From positions 1,222,001-1,286,000 of the forward strand of contig NZ_JAPDFL010000001.1 of NCBI RefSeq assembly GCF_025949695.1: a DNA stretch of 64,000 nucleotides, written 5' to 3'. This document shows, piece after piece, positions 35,079-43,065 of this stretch (position 1 is the first letter of the stretch; the number at the start of each line of letters is the position of its first letter). The notes below the pieces were generated by a model. It saw only the letters and a program-made list of their open reading frames with translations. It made no database searches and had not been told where the DNA came from. The translations under genes were made by a program, and so were the position numbers. The stretch is from Pararhodobacter zhoushanensis (GTDB lineage Bacteria > Pseudomonadota > Alphaproteobacteria > Rhodobacterales > Rhodobacteraceae).

Positions 35079-35401
35079 TGCTGCCCGGTGGTCCCTGGGC
35101 GCTGCTCTTTGCCGCCGGCCTGCTCGAAATCGTCTGGGCCGTGGCGCTGAAAGCCTCGGACGGGTTCACCCGCAAGGGCCCGACGGCGCTGACCGTCGTG
35201 GCGGCTGCGGCCTCGTTCTATCTGCTGGCCCGCGCGATGCGCGATCTGCCTGCTGGCACCGCCTATGCGGTCTGGACGGGGATCGGCGCGCTGGGCGTGG
35301 CGATTCTGGGCATGATCTGGTTCGGGGACGCCGCAACCCCGCTGCGCATCGGCGGTATCGTGCTGATCGTCGCCGGGATCGTGGCGCTGAAACTGGCATG
35401 A
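35078..35401 (+). CDS. Small multidrug resistance family exporter (SugE/Gdx type)
   Basis: 107 residues with four hydrophobic segments, the SMR layout. The conserved Glu in LLFAAGLLEIVWAVALKAS (about residue 17) is the proton and substrate site. Near the C-terminus ATPLRIGGIVLIVAGIVALKL is typical. The sequence resembles the Gdx guanidinium exporters more than EmrE, but no riboswitch is visible. The ATG overlaps the accA stop; a GTG three bases upstream is an alternative. Confidence 0.85.
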   Translation: MLPGGPWALLFAAGLLEIVWAVALKASDGFTRKGPTALTVVAAAASFYLLARAMRDLPAGTAYAVWTGIGALGVAILGMIWFGDAATPLRIGGIVLIVAGIVALKLA

Positions 35402-35883
35402 GCCTGACCATCCGCCCCACGGTTGAAGCAGACGCCCCGGCTTTGGCCGAGGTGCTCAACGACATCATCGCGGCGGGCGGCACTACGGCCTATGAGACGC
35501 CCTTCACGCCGCAGGGGCTGTGGCAGTCCAGTCTGGGCGGTGCCAAGGTTCTGTGCTGCCATACCGTGCTTGAGGGCACCACGCCGGTTGGCTTTCAGAC
35601 GCTGGCCAAGCATCCCGATCTGCCCGCAGGCTGGGGGTCAATCGCCAGCTTCACCCGCCGCGATCCGCCGGTGCGCGGGGCGGGCACGGCCCTGTTCGAG
35701 GCGACCAAGGCCCGCGCAAGGGCGTTGGGGCTGGTCGCGATCGACGCCACGATCCGTGCCGATAACGTGCCGGGGCTGGGGTATTACGGCAAGATGGGCT
35801 TTGTCGATTACAACGTGATCCGCGCGGTGCCGTTGTCGGATGGCACGCTGGTTGACCGCATTCAGCGCAAATTCACGCTCTGA
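35398..35883 (+). CDS. GNAT-family N-acetyltransferase
   Basis: 161 residues with the acetyl-CoA fold. The CoA loop is PPVRGAGTALFEATKARARALGL, with the Gly-rich part GAGTALF near 98-104, then IDATIRADNVPGLGYYGKMGFVDY, the standard last strands. It resembles phosphinothricin-type acetyltransferases. The substrate is unknown. Translation is coupled to the SMR gene (ATGA). Confidence 0.83.
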   Translation: MSLTIRPTVEADAPALAEVLNDIIAAGGTTAYETPFTPQGLWQSSLGGAKVLCCHTVLEGTTPVGFQTLAKHPDLPAGWGSIASFTRRDPPVRGAGTALFEATKARARALGLVAIDATIRADNVPGLGYYGKMGFVDYNVIRAVPLSDGTLVDRIQRKFTL

Positions 35884-35949
35884 ACGCAAGGTTTGTGCCG
35901 CGAAAGCACGCAGGCTCAGTCCGGAAGATGGCCGGCGCGGCGCGTCGCC

Positions 35950-36714
35950 TCACGGGTCGGGCACGGATCGCGCAGCGGCTTCAGCTTGCGCGTCGAGTGC
36001 GGCACGCCAATCGACGAGCTCTGCCTCATCCCGAACATGGCCGCCGTAGAGTGTCTGCCAGGACATTTGAGTCTTGCTCCAATAATAGGCTACCGGGTCA
36101 CTGCCGATCACCAACACGGCATGGTGGGGCCAGTAAATTGTAGAACTGTTGTTATAGGGGGCAAAAAGGACGAGCCCACGCAGGTCCCACAAACTGAAAT
36201 CAGACCGGTAGTCTCCCTGCTTGTCGGTGATGAGGATGCGCCAGGGCGCCCCGAACGCCAATGACGTGGCTCCGTAAAGCATGGCGGGAACCGATGCCAG
36301 CGACCAGAGCGCCACAGCCAGTGCTGGAACCGCCCAGAGCCAAAGCTCCCGACGCGCACGGCGAAGCAAGGCGGCGGCGATCCCGCCCGAGGCGAGGAGA
36401 AACAGCGCGATCAGCGCAAAGCGGTCCGGACTGGAAAACAGCCCAAGTACCAAGGAAGAAATGCAACTGACGAAGCCGAGCACGTATGCAGTCACTACCG
36501 AAGGCATGCCGCCCGTGCCTCGCATGGCGATTCCGAAGGCAACCGGAATGGCGAGATATTGCACGAACAAAGCGGCAACGCCAAAAACGGCGAACGGAAA
36601 CGATGGGGTGAGAAGGGTCTGCGCTACACCCGCGGGGGATACAAATGGTGGAACGGCAGACAGCCCCAGCAGCCAGACCGAAGCCGCGAGGATGACGTTG
36701 GTGCGCGTCACCAC
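35950..36714 (-). CDS. Membrane protein of unknown function
   Basis: 254 residues with about four to five hydrophobic segments in the first 160 residues (VILAASVWLLGLSAVPPFV; FGVAALFVQYLAIPVAFGI; VVTAYVLGFVSCISSLVLGLF; FALIALFLLASGGIAAALL; LWAVPALAVALWSLASV) and a soluble C-terminal part of about 90 residues. Base composition looks poorer in G and C than that of the neighbours, which may indicate a recent arrival. Its start overlaps the stop of the upstream oxidase-like gene by seven bases. I recognise no family. Confidence 0.6.
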   Translation of the reverse strand: MVTRTNVILAASVWLLGLSAVPPFVSPAGVAQTLLTPSFPFAVFGVAALFVQYLAIPVAFGIAMRGTGGMPSVVTAYVLGFVSCISSLVLGLFSSPDRFALIALFLLASGGIAAALLRRARRELWLWAVPALAVALWSLASVPAMLYGATSLAFGAPWRILITDKQGDYRSDFSLWDLRGLVLFAPYNNSSTIYWPHHAVLVIGSDPVAYYWSKTQMSWQTLYGGHVRDEAELVDWRAALDAQAEAAARSVPDP

Positions 36715-37310
36715 ATCGTCTGCGCGGCGCGGGCGGGCCAGACTTGGTCATATTCCGCGCCGTCAAACGCGCCTTGGGTGATCTCGGTCAGGATCTCGCC
36801 CACGGTGGGCAGGCCCGCGCTGTCATCGCGCGCCCAGATCCCGGAGCGCAGCAGGGCGCGCGCACATTGGGCGTAAACCTCGCCCACGGCGATGACGATC
36901 ACCAGATGCGGGTGCTTGCCTGCCTGCTCGAACCGCGCGCACAGCGCCGGGTCGGTGCTGAGCCGGGCGGAACCATTCACGCGCAGCACGGTGTTCGACC
37001 CCGGCACCAGAAAGCTCAGCGACACGCGCCCGTCGCGGACGATATTGCGCAGCGAATCCACGCGGTTGTTGCCGCGCCAGTCGGGCATCAGCAGCGTGCC
37101 GGGGTCCATCTGCTGCACGACCGGGCCGTTGTCGCCGCGCGGGGTGCAGTCGGTGCCCTCGGGGCCGACCGTGGCCAGCATGCAAAAGCGCGAGGCCTCG
37201 ATCCAGCGGGCATAAGCGGGCGTCAGGCGGCGGGTAACCTTGACGATGGCAGCCTCGGGTGGGGCGCCGAACATCGGTTCGAGTTGGTCGAGACTGGTGA
37301 TCCATGTCAT
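36708..37310 (-). CDS. Pyridoxamine 5'-phosphate oxidase-like FMN-binding protein
   Basis: 200 residues, split-barrel flavoprotein type. The region RFCMLATVGPEGTDCTPRGDNGP near 41-63 is typical of the PPOX family (MSMEG_1061-type subgroup). RGNNRVDSLRNIVRDGRVSLSFLVPGSNTVLRVNGSARL is the FMN site. The pathway is unknown. Start at 37310 is the first Met. The 3' end overlaps the membrane protein gene. Confidence 0.8.
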   Translation of the reverse strand: MTWITSLDQLEPMFGAPPEAAIVKVTRRLTPAYARWIEASRFCMLATVGPEGTDCTPRGDNGPVVQQMDPGTLLMPDWRGNNRVDSLRNIVRDGRVSLSFLVPGSNTVLRVNGSARLSTDPALCARFEQAGKHPHLVIVIAVGEVYAQCARALLRSGIWARDDSAGLPTVGEILTEITQGAFDGAEYDQVWPARAAQTMW

Positions 37311-37343
37311 GAGGCGATCCTTCCGGCTGGGGTTGCCGTCACC

Positions 37344-37775
37344 CTAGTTGATGCCATTCGCCCGCTGCAAGGCACGAACATACGCGATCACCGCCGCAAC
37401 ATCGCCGCGCGTCAGGCCTTCGATCCGGGGCATGTTGCCGAACGTCCAGTGATGCGCCCGCACGCCTTGGGCGACGGCGATCTGGAACGCCTCATCCGCG
37501 TGATGCGAGGGTTCATAGATCCTGTGCACCAGCGGCGGGCCGATCCCGTCGCGCCCCACCGCCGCCTCGCCATGACAGGCGGCGCAGGTCTGCGCAAAGA
37601 TGCTTTCACCCAGTTGCGCGTGCGCATCCAGCGTCCCCGGCAGCGTGATCTGAACCAGCGCATCCGTACCGGCCCGAGAAGGCGGCAGCGGGGGAGCGGC
37701 TGGTTCCGGGCGGGTGGTCCACCACAGCCCGCCAGCGAGGGCGAGGATGGCGAGAGCAGCAAGGGGTTTGAGCAT
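37344..37775 (-). CDS. Class I cytochrome c, membrane-anchored or periplasmic
   Basis: 143 residues. An N-terminal hydrophobic stretch (PLAALAILALAGGLWW) acts as a signal anchor or signal peptide. One heme c site, CAACH, is near residue 64-68 and a Met ligand candidate is in FGNMPRIEGL. It could carry electrons in the periplasm; a specific partner cannot be read. A similar small protein is often found near oxidases, but no oxidase genes are adjacent. Confidence 0.85.
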   Translation of the reverse strand: MLKPLAALAILALAGGLWWTTRPEPAAPPLPPSRAGTDALVQITLPGTLDAHAQLGESIFAQTCAACHGEAAVGRDGIGPPLVHRIYEPSHHADEAFQIAVAQGVRAHHWTFGNMPRIEGLTRGDVAAVIAYVRALQRANGIN

Positions 37776-37840
37776 AAGGGCCTCCTGCGCCGGGTTCCTA
37801 GGGGTTCCAGCGACGGGAAGGTCAAGGCGGTTTTTCCGGC

Positions 37841-38176
37841 TCAGGCCTTGGGCTTGCGCGGTTTTTTGGGCTTGGGCACGGGCAGGTCGGCCCAGATGGC
37901 AAGCGCCACGGCGATCAGGGCCTCGGGTTCGTCCAGCAGCCCATCGCCGATCAGATACGGCTTGGCGCCGGGATAGGGCGGCGCGGTCTCGGGCGTGTCC
38001 ATCAGCGCGCGGGCACCCGGCGTATCCTTGAGATAGAGCGTGTCGTCGCAGATCAGGGCAATCGCCTTGCCATCCAGATACAGCGCGTATTCCCCGAACA
38101 TCGCGCGGGTGCTGACCACTCCTGCGGGGTCCATCTGTTCGCGGATAAACTCGACGGTTTCGCGGGTCGAGGACAT
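37841..38176 (-). CDS. TfoX/Sxy N-terminal domain protein
   Basis: 111 residues matching the TfoX N-domain (VVSTRAMFGEYALYLDGKAIALICDDTLYLK, seen here in parts as RAMFGEYALYLDG and ALICDDTLYLK). Full Sxy regulators of competence are longer; the single domain is widespread and of unknown role. Its start is one base downstream of the plsC stop, so it is the last gene of the ftsE-ftsX-plsC unit. The C-terminus is a Lys/Pro-rich tail. Confidence 0.82.
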   Translation of the reverse strand: MSSTRETVEFIREQMDPAGVVSTRAMFGEYALYLDGKAIALICDDTLYLKDTPGARALMDTPETAPPYPGAKPYLIGDGLLDEPEALIAVALAIWADLPVPKPKKPRKPKA

Positions 38177-38177
38177 C

Positions 38178-38915
38178 TCAGCGCTCCAGTGCGGGAAAAC
38201 CTGCCTCGGCCATCAACGCGTCCGAGCGGGTCTCGACGACCTCTTCCACCGTCGCCAGAAACGCGCGGATCGGCAGGCCCGGCTCAATGGCGGGCAGGAA
38301 CTCGATCACCGCCGTGCCGGGTTTGCGGTATACCGCGTGGCGCGGCCAGAACACACCGACATTGCAGGCGACGGGGACCACGGGGGCTTTCAGCTCGTTA
38401 TACAGCACGCCGACGCCGACCTTGTAGGGCATCGAGACGCCCGCAGCGACGCGGGTGCCTTGCGGGAAGATGATCAGCTGCCCCGGCTCCACCGCATTGG
38501 CGCGGACCTTTTCCACCATGCCCTTGATCGCGGCACCGCGCCGACCACGGTCCACCGGCACGCAGCCGATGCGCAGCGCGTACCAGCCGACGATGGGGGC
38601 CCAGAGCAACTGCTTTTTCATGATGAACTTGGGGCGCGGCAGGGCGCTGCAGATCAGGATGATGTCGAAAAAGCTCTGATGCTTGGCGGCGATCATCACC
38701 TCGCCTTCGGGGATCGGCCCGCGGATTTCGGACTTCAGGCCAACCATCCAGCTGGCCGTCCAGCGAATCCAGCCGGTCCAGGCGTGCACCGCGCCAAAAG
38801 CCCCGCGCCGGTCGATCAGCGCCCAGGGCAGGAAGATCAGCGCGATGGGGATCATCGCGAAATAGGCCTGCGCTGAAAAGATCAGCGAGCGCAGCCATTG
38901 GATCGCGTAGCGCAT
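38178..38915 (-). CDS. plsC: 1-acyl-sn-glycerol-3-phosphate acyltransferase PlsC
   Basis: 245 residues. The N-terminal hydrophobic stretch anchors it in the inner membrane. Catalytic motif HX4D is HQSFFD near 79-84, motif III FPQGTR near 147-152 binds the substrate phosphate. It makes phosphatidic acid. The start at 38915 overlaps the ftsX stop (TAATG). The frame continues upstream into ftsX sequence and is not coding there. The order ftsE-ftsX-plsC is conserved in this order of bacteria. Confidence 0.9.
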   Translation of the reverse strand: MRYAIQWLRSLIFSAQAYFAMIPIALIFLPWALIDRRGAFGAVHAWTGWIRWTASWMVGLKSEIRGPIPEGEVMIAAKHQSFFDIILICSALPRPKFIMKKQLLWAPIVGWYALRIGCVPVDRGRRGAAIKGMVEKVRANAVEPGQLIIFPQGTRVAAGVSMPYKVGVGVLYNELKAPVVPVACNVGVFWPRHAVYRKPGTAVIEFLPAIEPGLPIRAFLATVEEVVETRSDALMAEAGFPALER

Positions 38916-39820
38916 TATCCCTCCTGCCTCAGTACCCGCATCGCCGCCGTGCGGGTCGCGGCCCAGGCGATGACCCCGGCCAGCGGCGGGATCGCCAGCG
39001 GCATGAACCAGCCTGCGCCCGAAAAGCCCAGACCCGTCAGGAAACCCGAATCCCCCGCCACCGGCAAGAGCGCAAAGGCGGCAACGCCGAGCACCATGCC
39101 GGCCACCGCGCCGATCACCGCCAGCACGGTGAAGCGGTTGGTAAAGGCGCGGGCGATGAAGGCGTCGCGCGCACCGACCAGCCGCAACACCCGGATAACC
39201 TGTGCATTGGCGGCCAGCGAAAAGCCTGCGGCCAGCGTGATCATCGCGGCCATCATCACCCCGATCAGCGCCACCGACAGCCACGCCAACGCGCGCAGAC
39301 TTGCCGCCGCCTGCACCAGCGGGCGACGCCAGCGGGTGTGGTCATCCAGCATCGCGCCCGGCGCTTCCGACGCCAGCCGCAGGCGCAGCCCGACCGAGTC
39401 GAACCCCTCGGGGGCTTCGATGATCTCGATCAGACGGGGCAGGGCGAGGCTCTCGATCGGCAGATCGGGCCCGAACCAGGGTTCCAGCAGCGCGCGCTGT
39501 TCGTCGATATCCAGCACGCGGGTCGAGGCGATGCCGGGCGTGGTGCGCAGCACCTCCAGCACGGCAGCGGTCTGCGCGGCGATTTCCGAAGGCGGGGCCG
39601 AGATCCTCAGCGTGGCGCTTTGCGACAGGGTCGAGGACCAGCGCTGCGCCAGTTGCCCCGCCGACATCGACAGCGCCAGCGCGAAGACAGCCAGAAACGC
39701 CATCGCCCCCGCTGTGATCGCGGTCAACAGCGTGGCAATGCCGGACGAGGGCACGATCCGTGCGGGATCGCCGAAACCGGGCGTGGGGCGGGCGCCGCCA
39801 AGGGCGCGCACCGCGTTCAT
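38915..39820 (-). CDS. ftsX: Cell division protein FtsX-like
   Basis: 301 residues. An N-terminal segment (IATLLTAITAGAMAFLAVFALALSM), a periplasmic region and three further hydrophobic segments near the C-terminus make the four-segment FtsX layout. Its start overlaps the ftsE stop (ATGA, 39817-39820). With FtsE it forms the ABC-type complex that links division to cell-wall hydrolases. Its sequence is divergent, as is usual for FtsX. Confidence 0.85.
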   Translation of the reverse strand: MNAVRALGGARPTPGFGDPARIVPSSGIATLLTAITAGAMAFLAVFALALSMSAGQLAQRWSSTLSQSATLRISAPPSEIAAQTAAVLEVLRTTPGIASTRVLDIDEQRALLEPWFGPDLPIESLALPRLIEIIEAPEGFDSVGLRLRLASEAPGAMLDDHTRWRRPLVQAAASLRALAWLSVALIGVMMAAMITLAAGFSLAANAQVIRVLRLVGARDAFIARAFTNRFTVLAVIGAVAGMVLGVAAFALLPVAGDSGFLTGLGFSGAGWFMPLAIPPLAGVIAWAATRTAAMRVLRQEG

Positions 39821-40488
39821 AGCTCGGCCCCGGCGGTTTGCAGCGTGCGGTCGGCGATGCGCAGCACGCGGGCCGACACCATCGACTTGGCACTGCGGAT
39901 CATCGGCAGGTCATGCGTGGCGATCATCACGGCGGTGCCCATGCGGTTCAGCTCGACCAGCAGGGACAGCAGGCGCTGCGACATTTCGGGGTCGACGTTG
40001 CCGGTGGGTTCGTCGGCCAGCACCACCTCGGGCGACAGAATTACCGCGCGGGCGAGGGCGGCGCGCTGACGTTCACCGCCCGACAGGGTGGGCGGCAGCG
40101 ACTCGGCCTGACCGGCCAGACCGACCCAGCTGAGCAGTTCGCGCAGATCCGCCTCGGGCACCGGGCGTCCGGTGGCCACGAAGGGCAGCGCCACGTTTTC
40201 GGCCAGCGTCAGGTGGTCCAGAAACTGGCAATCCTGGTGAATCACCCCGACCCGGCGGCGCATGTCAGCCAGTGCATCGCGGCTGAGGCCGCGCAGCGGT
40301 TGGCCGAACAGTTCGATCTCACCCGCACTGGGGCGCAGTTCACCATAACACAGCTTGAGCAACGTGCTTTTACCGGCACCCGAAGGTCCGGTCAGGAAAT
40401 GGAACGCACCCGGCGCGATATGCAGGTCGATTCCGTTCAGCAGGGCGCGTCCGCCATAATCGTGCGATACGTTTGCCAGTCGGATCAA
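39817..40488 (-). CDS. ftsE: Cell division ATP-binding protein FtsE
   Basis: 223 residues. Walker A GPSGAGKST is near 36-44, the signature LSGGERQRAALARA near 135-148, Walker B VVLADEPTGNVD near 155-166 and the H-loop IATHDLPM follows. No ATG lies at the expected start; TTG at 40488 (preceded by AAAGGGG) gives the usual N-terminus IRLANVSHDYGG. CTG just upstream would be an alternative. The frame upstream of this overlaps the zinc-ribbon gene's 5' region and is not family sequence. Confidence 0.9.
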   Translation of the reverse strand: MIRLANVSHDYGGRALLNGIDLHIAPGAFHFLTGPSGAGKSTLLKLCYGELRPSAGEIELFGQPLRGLSRDALADMRRRVGVIHQDCQFLDHLTLAENVALPFVATGRPVPEADLRELLSWVGLAGQAESLPPTLSGGERQRAALARAVILSPEVVLADEPTGNVDPEMSQRLLSLLVELNRMGTAVMIATHDLPMIRSAKSMVSARVLRIADRTLQTAGAEL

Positions 40489-40621
40489 CAGTAACCCCTT
40501 TACCTCTGGTCGAAACTGGGCTCTGCCCTTGGAAGTTGGTTTTGGGATTGCTACAACGTTGAGACACCGTAGCCAATGGCCGAGGCGGGCAACGGGCGGA
40601 TTTCGTCCTGTAGGAGAGCCG

Positions 40622-41380
40622 ATGCGACTGACCTGTCCGAACTGCAATGCGCAGTACGAGGTAGATGAGAGCGTCATTCCCAAAGCTGGGCGCGACGTTC
40701 AGTGCTCTGCCTGTGGAAATACCTGGTTTCAATACCCCATGGAGGTCGCGCTGCAGATGCGCGCGGCGGAAATGGAGGATGATGACGACGAGGATGGTCC
40801 CGACGACGAAGACAACGCGCGCCCGGTCGGTTCGACCATGGGCGAGCGCGCCGCGCCGCGCATCGACAAGACGGTGCTCGATGTGCTGCGCGAAGAGGCC
40901 GATCGCGAGATGGGCGAGCGCAAGCGCGCTCAAGGCGCCATCGAAACGCAGGGCGATCTGGGGCTGACACGGCCGACCCGCTCGAAGGCCGCGCCGTCAC
41001 GGGTGTTTGGCGAGGATGATCCAGCCCCCGCAACGGTGGCACCCGTCAGCGCAGAGGGGCCGGTCGAAGAAGAGCACATCAGCCGCCGCAACCTGCTGCC
41101 CGATATCGAAGAGCTGACCTCGACACTTGAGCCGGGCAGCGACCGACGCGGTGCCGATACGGCCTCTGATGCAGGCGTTTCCAGTGAGAAACGCAGCTTT
41201 CGGCAGGGCGTGTCGCTGATTTCGCTGCTCGCGATTGCGTTGGTGGTCGTGTATCTGCTGGCGCCGCTCATCACCACAACCGTGCCTGCATTGCGCGACC
41301 CCCTGGCAAGCTATGTCGGTGCGATCGACAGCGCCCGCATCGCGGTTGCCACCATGATGCGCGGGCTTTTCGGGGGCTAA
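40622..41380 (+). CDS. MJ0042-type zinc-ribbon membrane protein
   Basis: 252 residues. The N-terminus MRLTCPNCNAQYEVDESVIP and VQCSACGNTWFQ hold four Cys of a zinc ribbon (residues 5, 8, 30 and 33 or nearby). A long acidic, disordered middle part is followed by one membrane segment near 200-220 (VSLISLLAIALVVVYLLAPLI). A site TAGGAGAG precedes the start at 40622. The gene is divergent from ftsE. Function unknown; homologues are common in alphaproteobacteria. Its stop overlaps that of dgkA on the other strand. Confidence 0.82.
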   Translation: MRLTCPNCNAQYEVDESVIPKAGRDVQCSACGNTWFQYPMEVALQMRAAEMEDDDDEDGPDDEDNARPVGSTMGERAAPRIDKTVLDVLREEADREMGERKRAQGAIETQGDLGLTRPTRSKAAPSRVFGEDDPAPATVAPVSAEGPVEEEHISRRNLLPDIEELTSTLEPGSDRRGADTASDAGVSSEKRSFRQGVSLISLLAIALVVVYLLAPLITTTVPALRDPLASYVGAIDSARIAVATMMRGLFGG

Positions 41381-41754
41381 CGCCCCCATTGCCCCCAGAG
41401 CAGCACGACCCATGCCACGCCCGCAGCAAGCGCGGTCAGCGCCACGGCGGCGCTGCCGCAATCCTTGGCCTTGGCGGCGAGCGGGTGGTGTTCGGGTGAC
41501 ACCATGTTCACCACGGTCTCGACAGCGGTGTTCATCAGTTCGACCGCCAGCAGCAAGATCCCCAGCGACAGGATCAGCGCACGCTCAGCCGGGGTGAGCG
41601 GCAGCCAGAGCGCCAGCGCCGCCGAGGCGATGTTGGCAAGGCTCCATTGTCGAAGCGATTTTTCGCTGGCCCAGGCCGCGGTCCAGCCGCGCCATGACCA
41701 CAGGCAGGTCCGCCCAATACGCAGCCCTTCGGCTGCCAGCCACGCCAACATCAT
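41377..41754 (-). CDS. dgkA: Diacylglycerol kinase DgkA
   Basis: 125 residues, small membrane kinase with three hydrophobic segments. The conserved catalytic part VELMNTAVETVVNMVSPEHH and AKDCGSAAVALTA (about 66-108) is present. It recycles diacylglycerol to phosphatidic acid. It follows ubiK on the minus strand after about 60 bases. Start at 41754 or the next Met. Confidence 0.9.
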   Translation of the reverse strand: MMLAWLAAEGLRIGRTCLWSWRGWTAAWASEKSLRQWSLANIASAALALWLPLTPAERALILSLGILLLAVELMNTAVETVVNMVSPEHHPLAAKAKDCGSAAVALTALAAGVAWVVLLWGQWGR

Positions 41755-41813
41755 CGCCCCCCGCTTCCTGACGCAAGCAGCCTAGGCGCAGTTGACAATA
41801 CTGTGAAGCGGCC

Positions 41814-42062
41814 TCAGCCGTTCTGGCGGGCTTCCAGCGCGTCGAGCCGGGCTTTGAGCGCCTCATTCTCTTCGCGGGCCTTCTGCGCCATGGCGCGCAC
41901 CGCGTCGAATTCTTCGCGCGTGACAAAGTCGCGGTCCGCAAGCCAGCGGTCCATCAGGCTTTTGACGGCGGTTTCGGCCTCGGTCCGGGCACCTTGGGCG
42001 ACGCCCATGGCGTTGGTCATCAGCTTGGACAGGTCATCGAAAATACGGTTGCCGGGCTGCAT
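41814..42062 (-). CDS. ubiK: UbiK-type accessory factor for ubiquinone biosynthesis
   Basis: 82 residues, mainly helical. N-terminus MQPGNRIFDDLSKLMTNAMG and the C-terminal coiled coil (EEFDAVRAMAQKAREENEALKARLDALEARQ, seen in parts) match the BMFP/UbiK family, which helps assemble the ubiquinone-making complex. No membrane segment. Confidence 0.87.
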   Translation of the reverse strand: MQPGNRIFDDLSKLMTNAMGVAQGARTEAETAVKSLMDRWLADRDFVTREEFDAVRAMAQKAREENEALKARLDALEARQNG

Positions 42063-42174
42063 CGCGGGCTCCTCAACTGGGTTGTGACCTATATGGGATG
42101 GGCGTGCCCGATGCGCAAGGTTGACTTCCCCCGGCCCTCACGGGAAACCCAAGGGATCACAGCCAAGGGTTGCC

Positions 42175-43065
42175 ATGCCGTTCGTCATCGAATTCCCGTC
42201 CTTTCTGCGCCCCGAGATCTTTTCGCTGGATCTGGGCGGGTTCCATCTGGCGCTGCGCTGGTACGCGCTGGCCTATATCGCCGGTTTCGTCATCGGCTGG
42301 CGGCTGATCGTCGCCGCCATGCGCCGCCCGGCGCTGTGGCCGGGCGACCGCGCGCCGATGACCGCTGAACTGGTCGAGTCGCTGCTGACCTGGATCATTC
42401 TGGGCGTGATCCTGGGCGGGCGGCTGGGTTTTGTGCTGTTCTATCAGCCCGAATATTACCTCTCGCATCCGCTTGAGATCCTGAAGGTCTGGGAAGGCGG
42501 CATGTCCTTCCACGGCGGTCTGATCGGCGCCACGGTAGCGGGCTTCCTCTTTGCGCGCCGCAACGGCGTTCCTGCCTCGGCGGTGGGGGATTCCATGGCG
42601 ATGGTGATCCCGGTCGGGCTGGGGCTGGGGCGCTTGTCGAACTTTGCCAATGCTGAACTGTGGGGCCATCCCACCACCCTGCCATGGGGCGTTATGTTCC
42701 CCGGCTCGGGCGGTGTCTGCCCGACCGACTGGATGCATGAATGCGCCCGCCATCCCACGCAGCTGTATGAGGCGGGGATGGAAGGGGTGCTGCTGGGGCT
42801 GGTCCTGTGGGTCCTCGTCACCCGACTGCACGCGCTGAAAAAGCCGTGGCTTGTTACGGGTGTGTTTCTGGCGGGCTATGGTCTGGCGCGGATCATCGTC
42901 GAATTCTGGCGCATGCCGGATGACCAGTTCCTTGCGGCGGACCCGGCGGGTTACGTGGTGCGGCTGGGTGATTTCGGCCTGACCATGGGCCAGACGCTGA
43001 GCCTGCCGATGGTGCTGGCGGGGCTTGCGCTGATCGTTTTCGCGCAACGTCGGCGGGTGCCATGA
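42175..43065 (+). CDS. lgt: Prolipoprotein diacylglyceryl transferase Lgt
   Basis: 296 residues with about seven membrane segments. The signature region GGMSFHGGLIGA near 123-134 carries the essential His, and GRLSNFANAELWGHPT near 152-167 the Lgt signature Asn/Arg. WYALAYIAGFVIGW near the N-terminus is typical. It adds diacylglycerol to the lipobox Cys of prelipoproteins such as the Wza-like and 61253 lipoproteins. Start at 42175 chosen by family N-terminus. The next gene overlaps its stop. Confidence 0.93.
   Translation: MPFVIEFPSFLRPEIFSLDLGGFHLALRWYALAYIAGFVIGWRLIVAAMRRPALWPGDRAPMTAELVESLLTWIILGVILGGRLGFVLFYQPEYYLSHPLEILKVWEGGMSFHGGLIGATVAGFLFARRNGVPASAVGDSMAMVIPVGLGLGRLSNFANAELWGHPTTLPWGVMFPGSGGVCPTDWMHECARHPTQLYEAGMEGVLLGLVLWVLVTRLHALKKPWLVTGVFLAGYGLARIIVEFWRMPDDQFLAADPAGYVVRLGDFGLTMGQTLSLPMVLAGLALIVFAQRRRVP

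Noticed and set aside
38916..39284. N-terminal extension of the plsC frame into ftsX
   Set aside because: The extension is an alternative frame of ftsX; plsC homology begins at the Met at 38915, which overlaps the ftsX stop.
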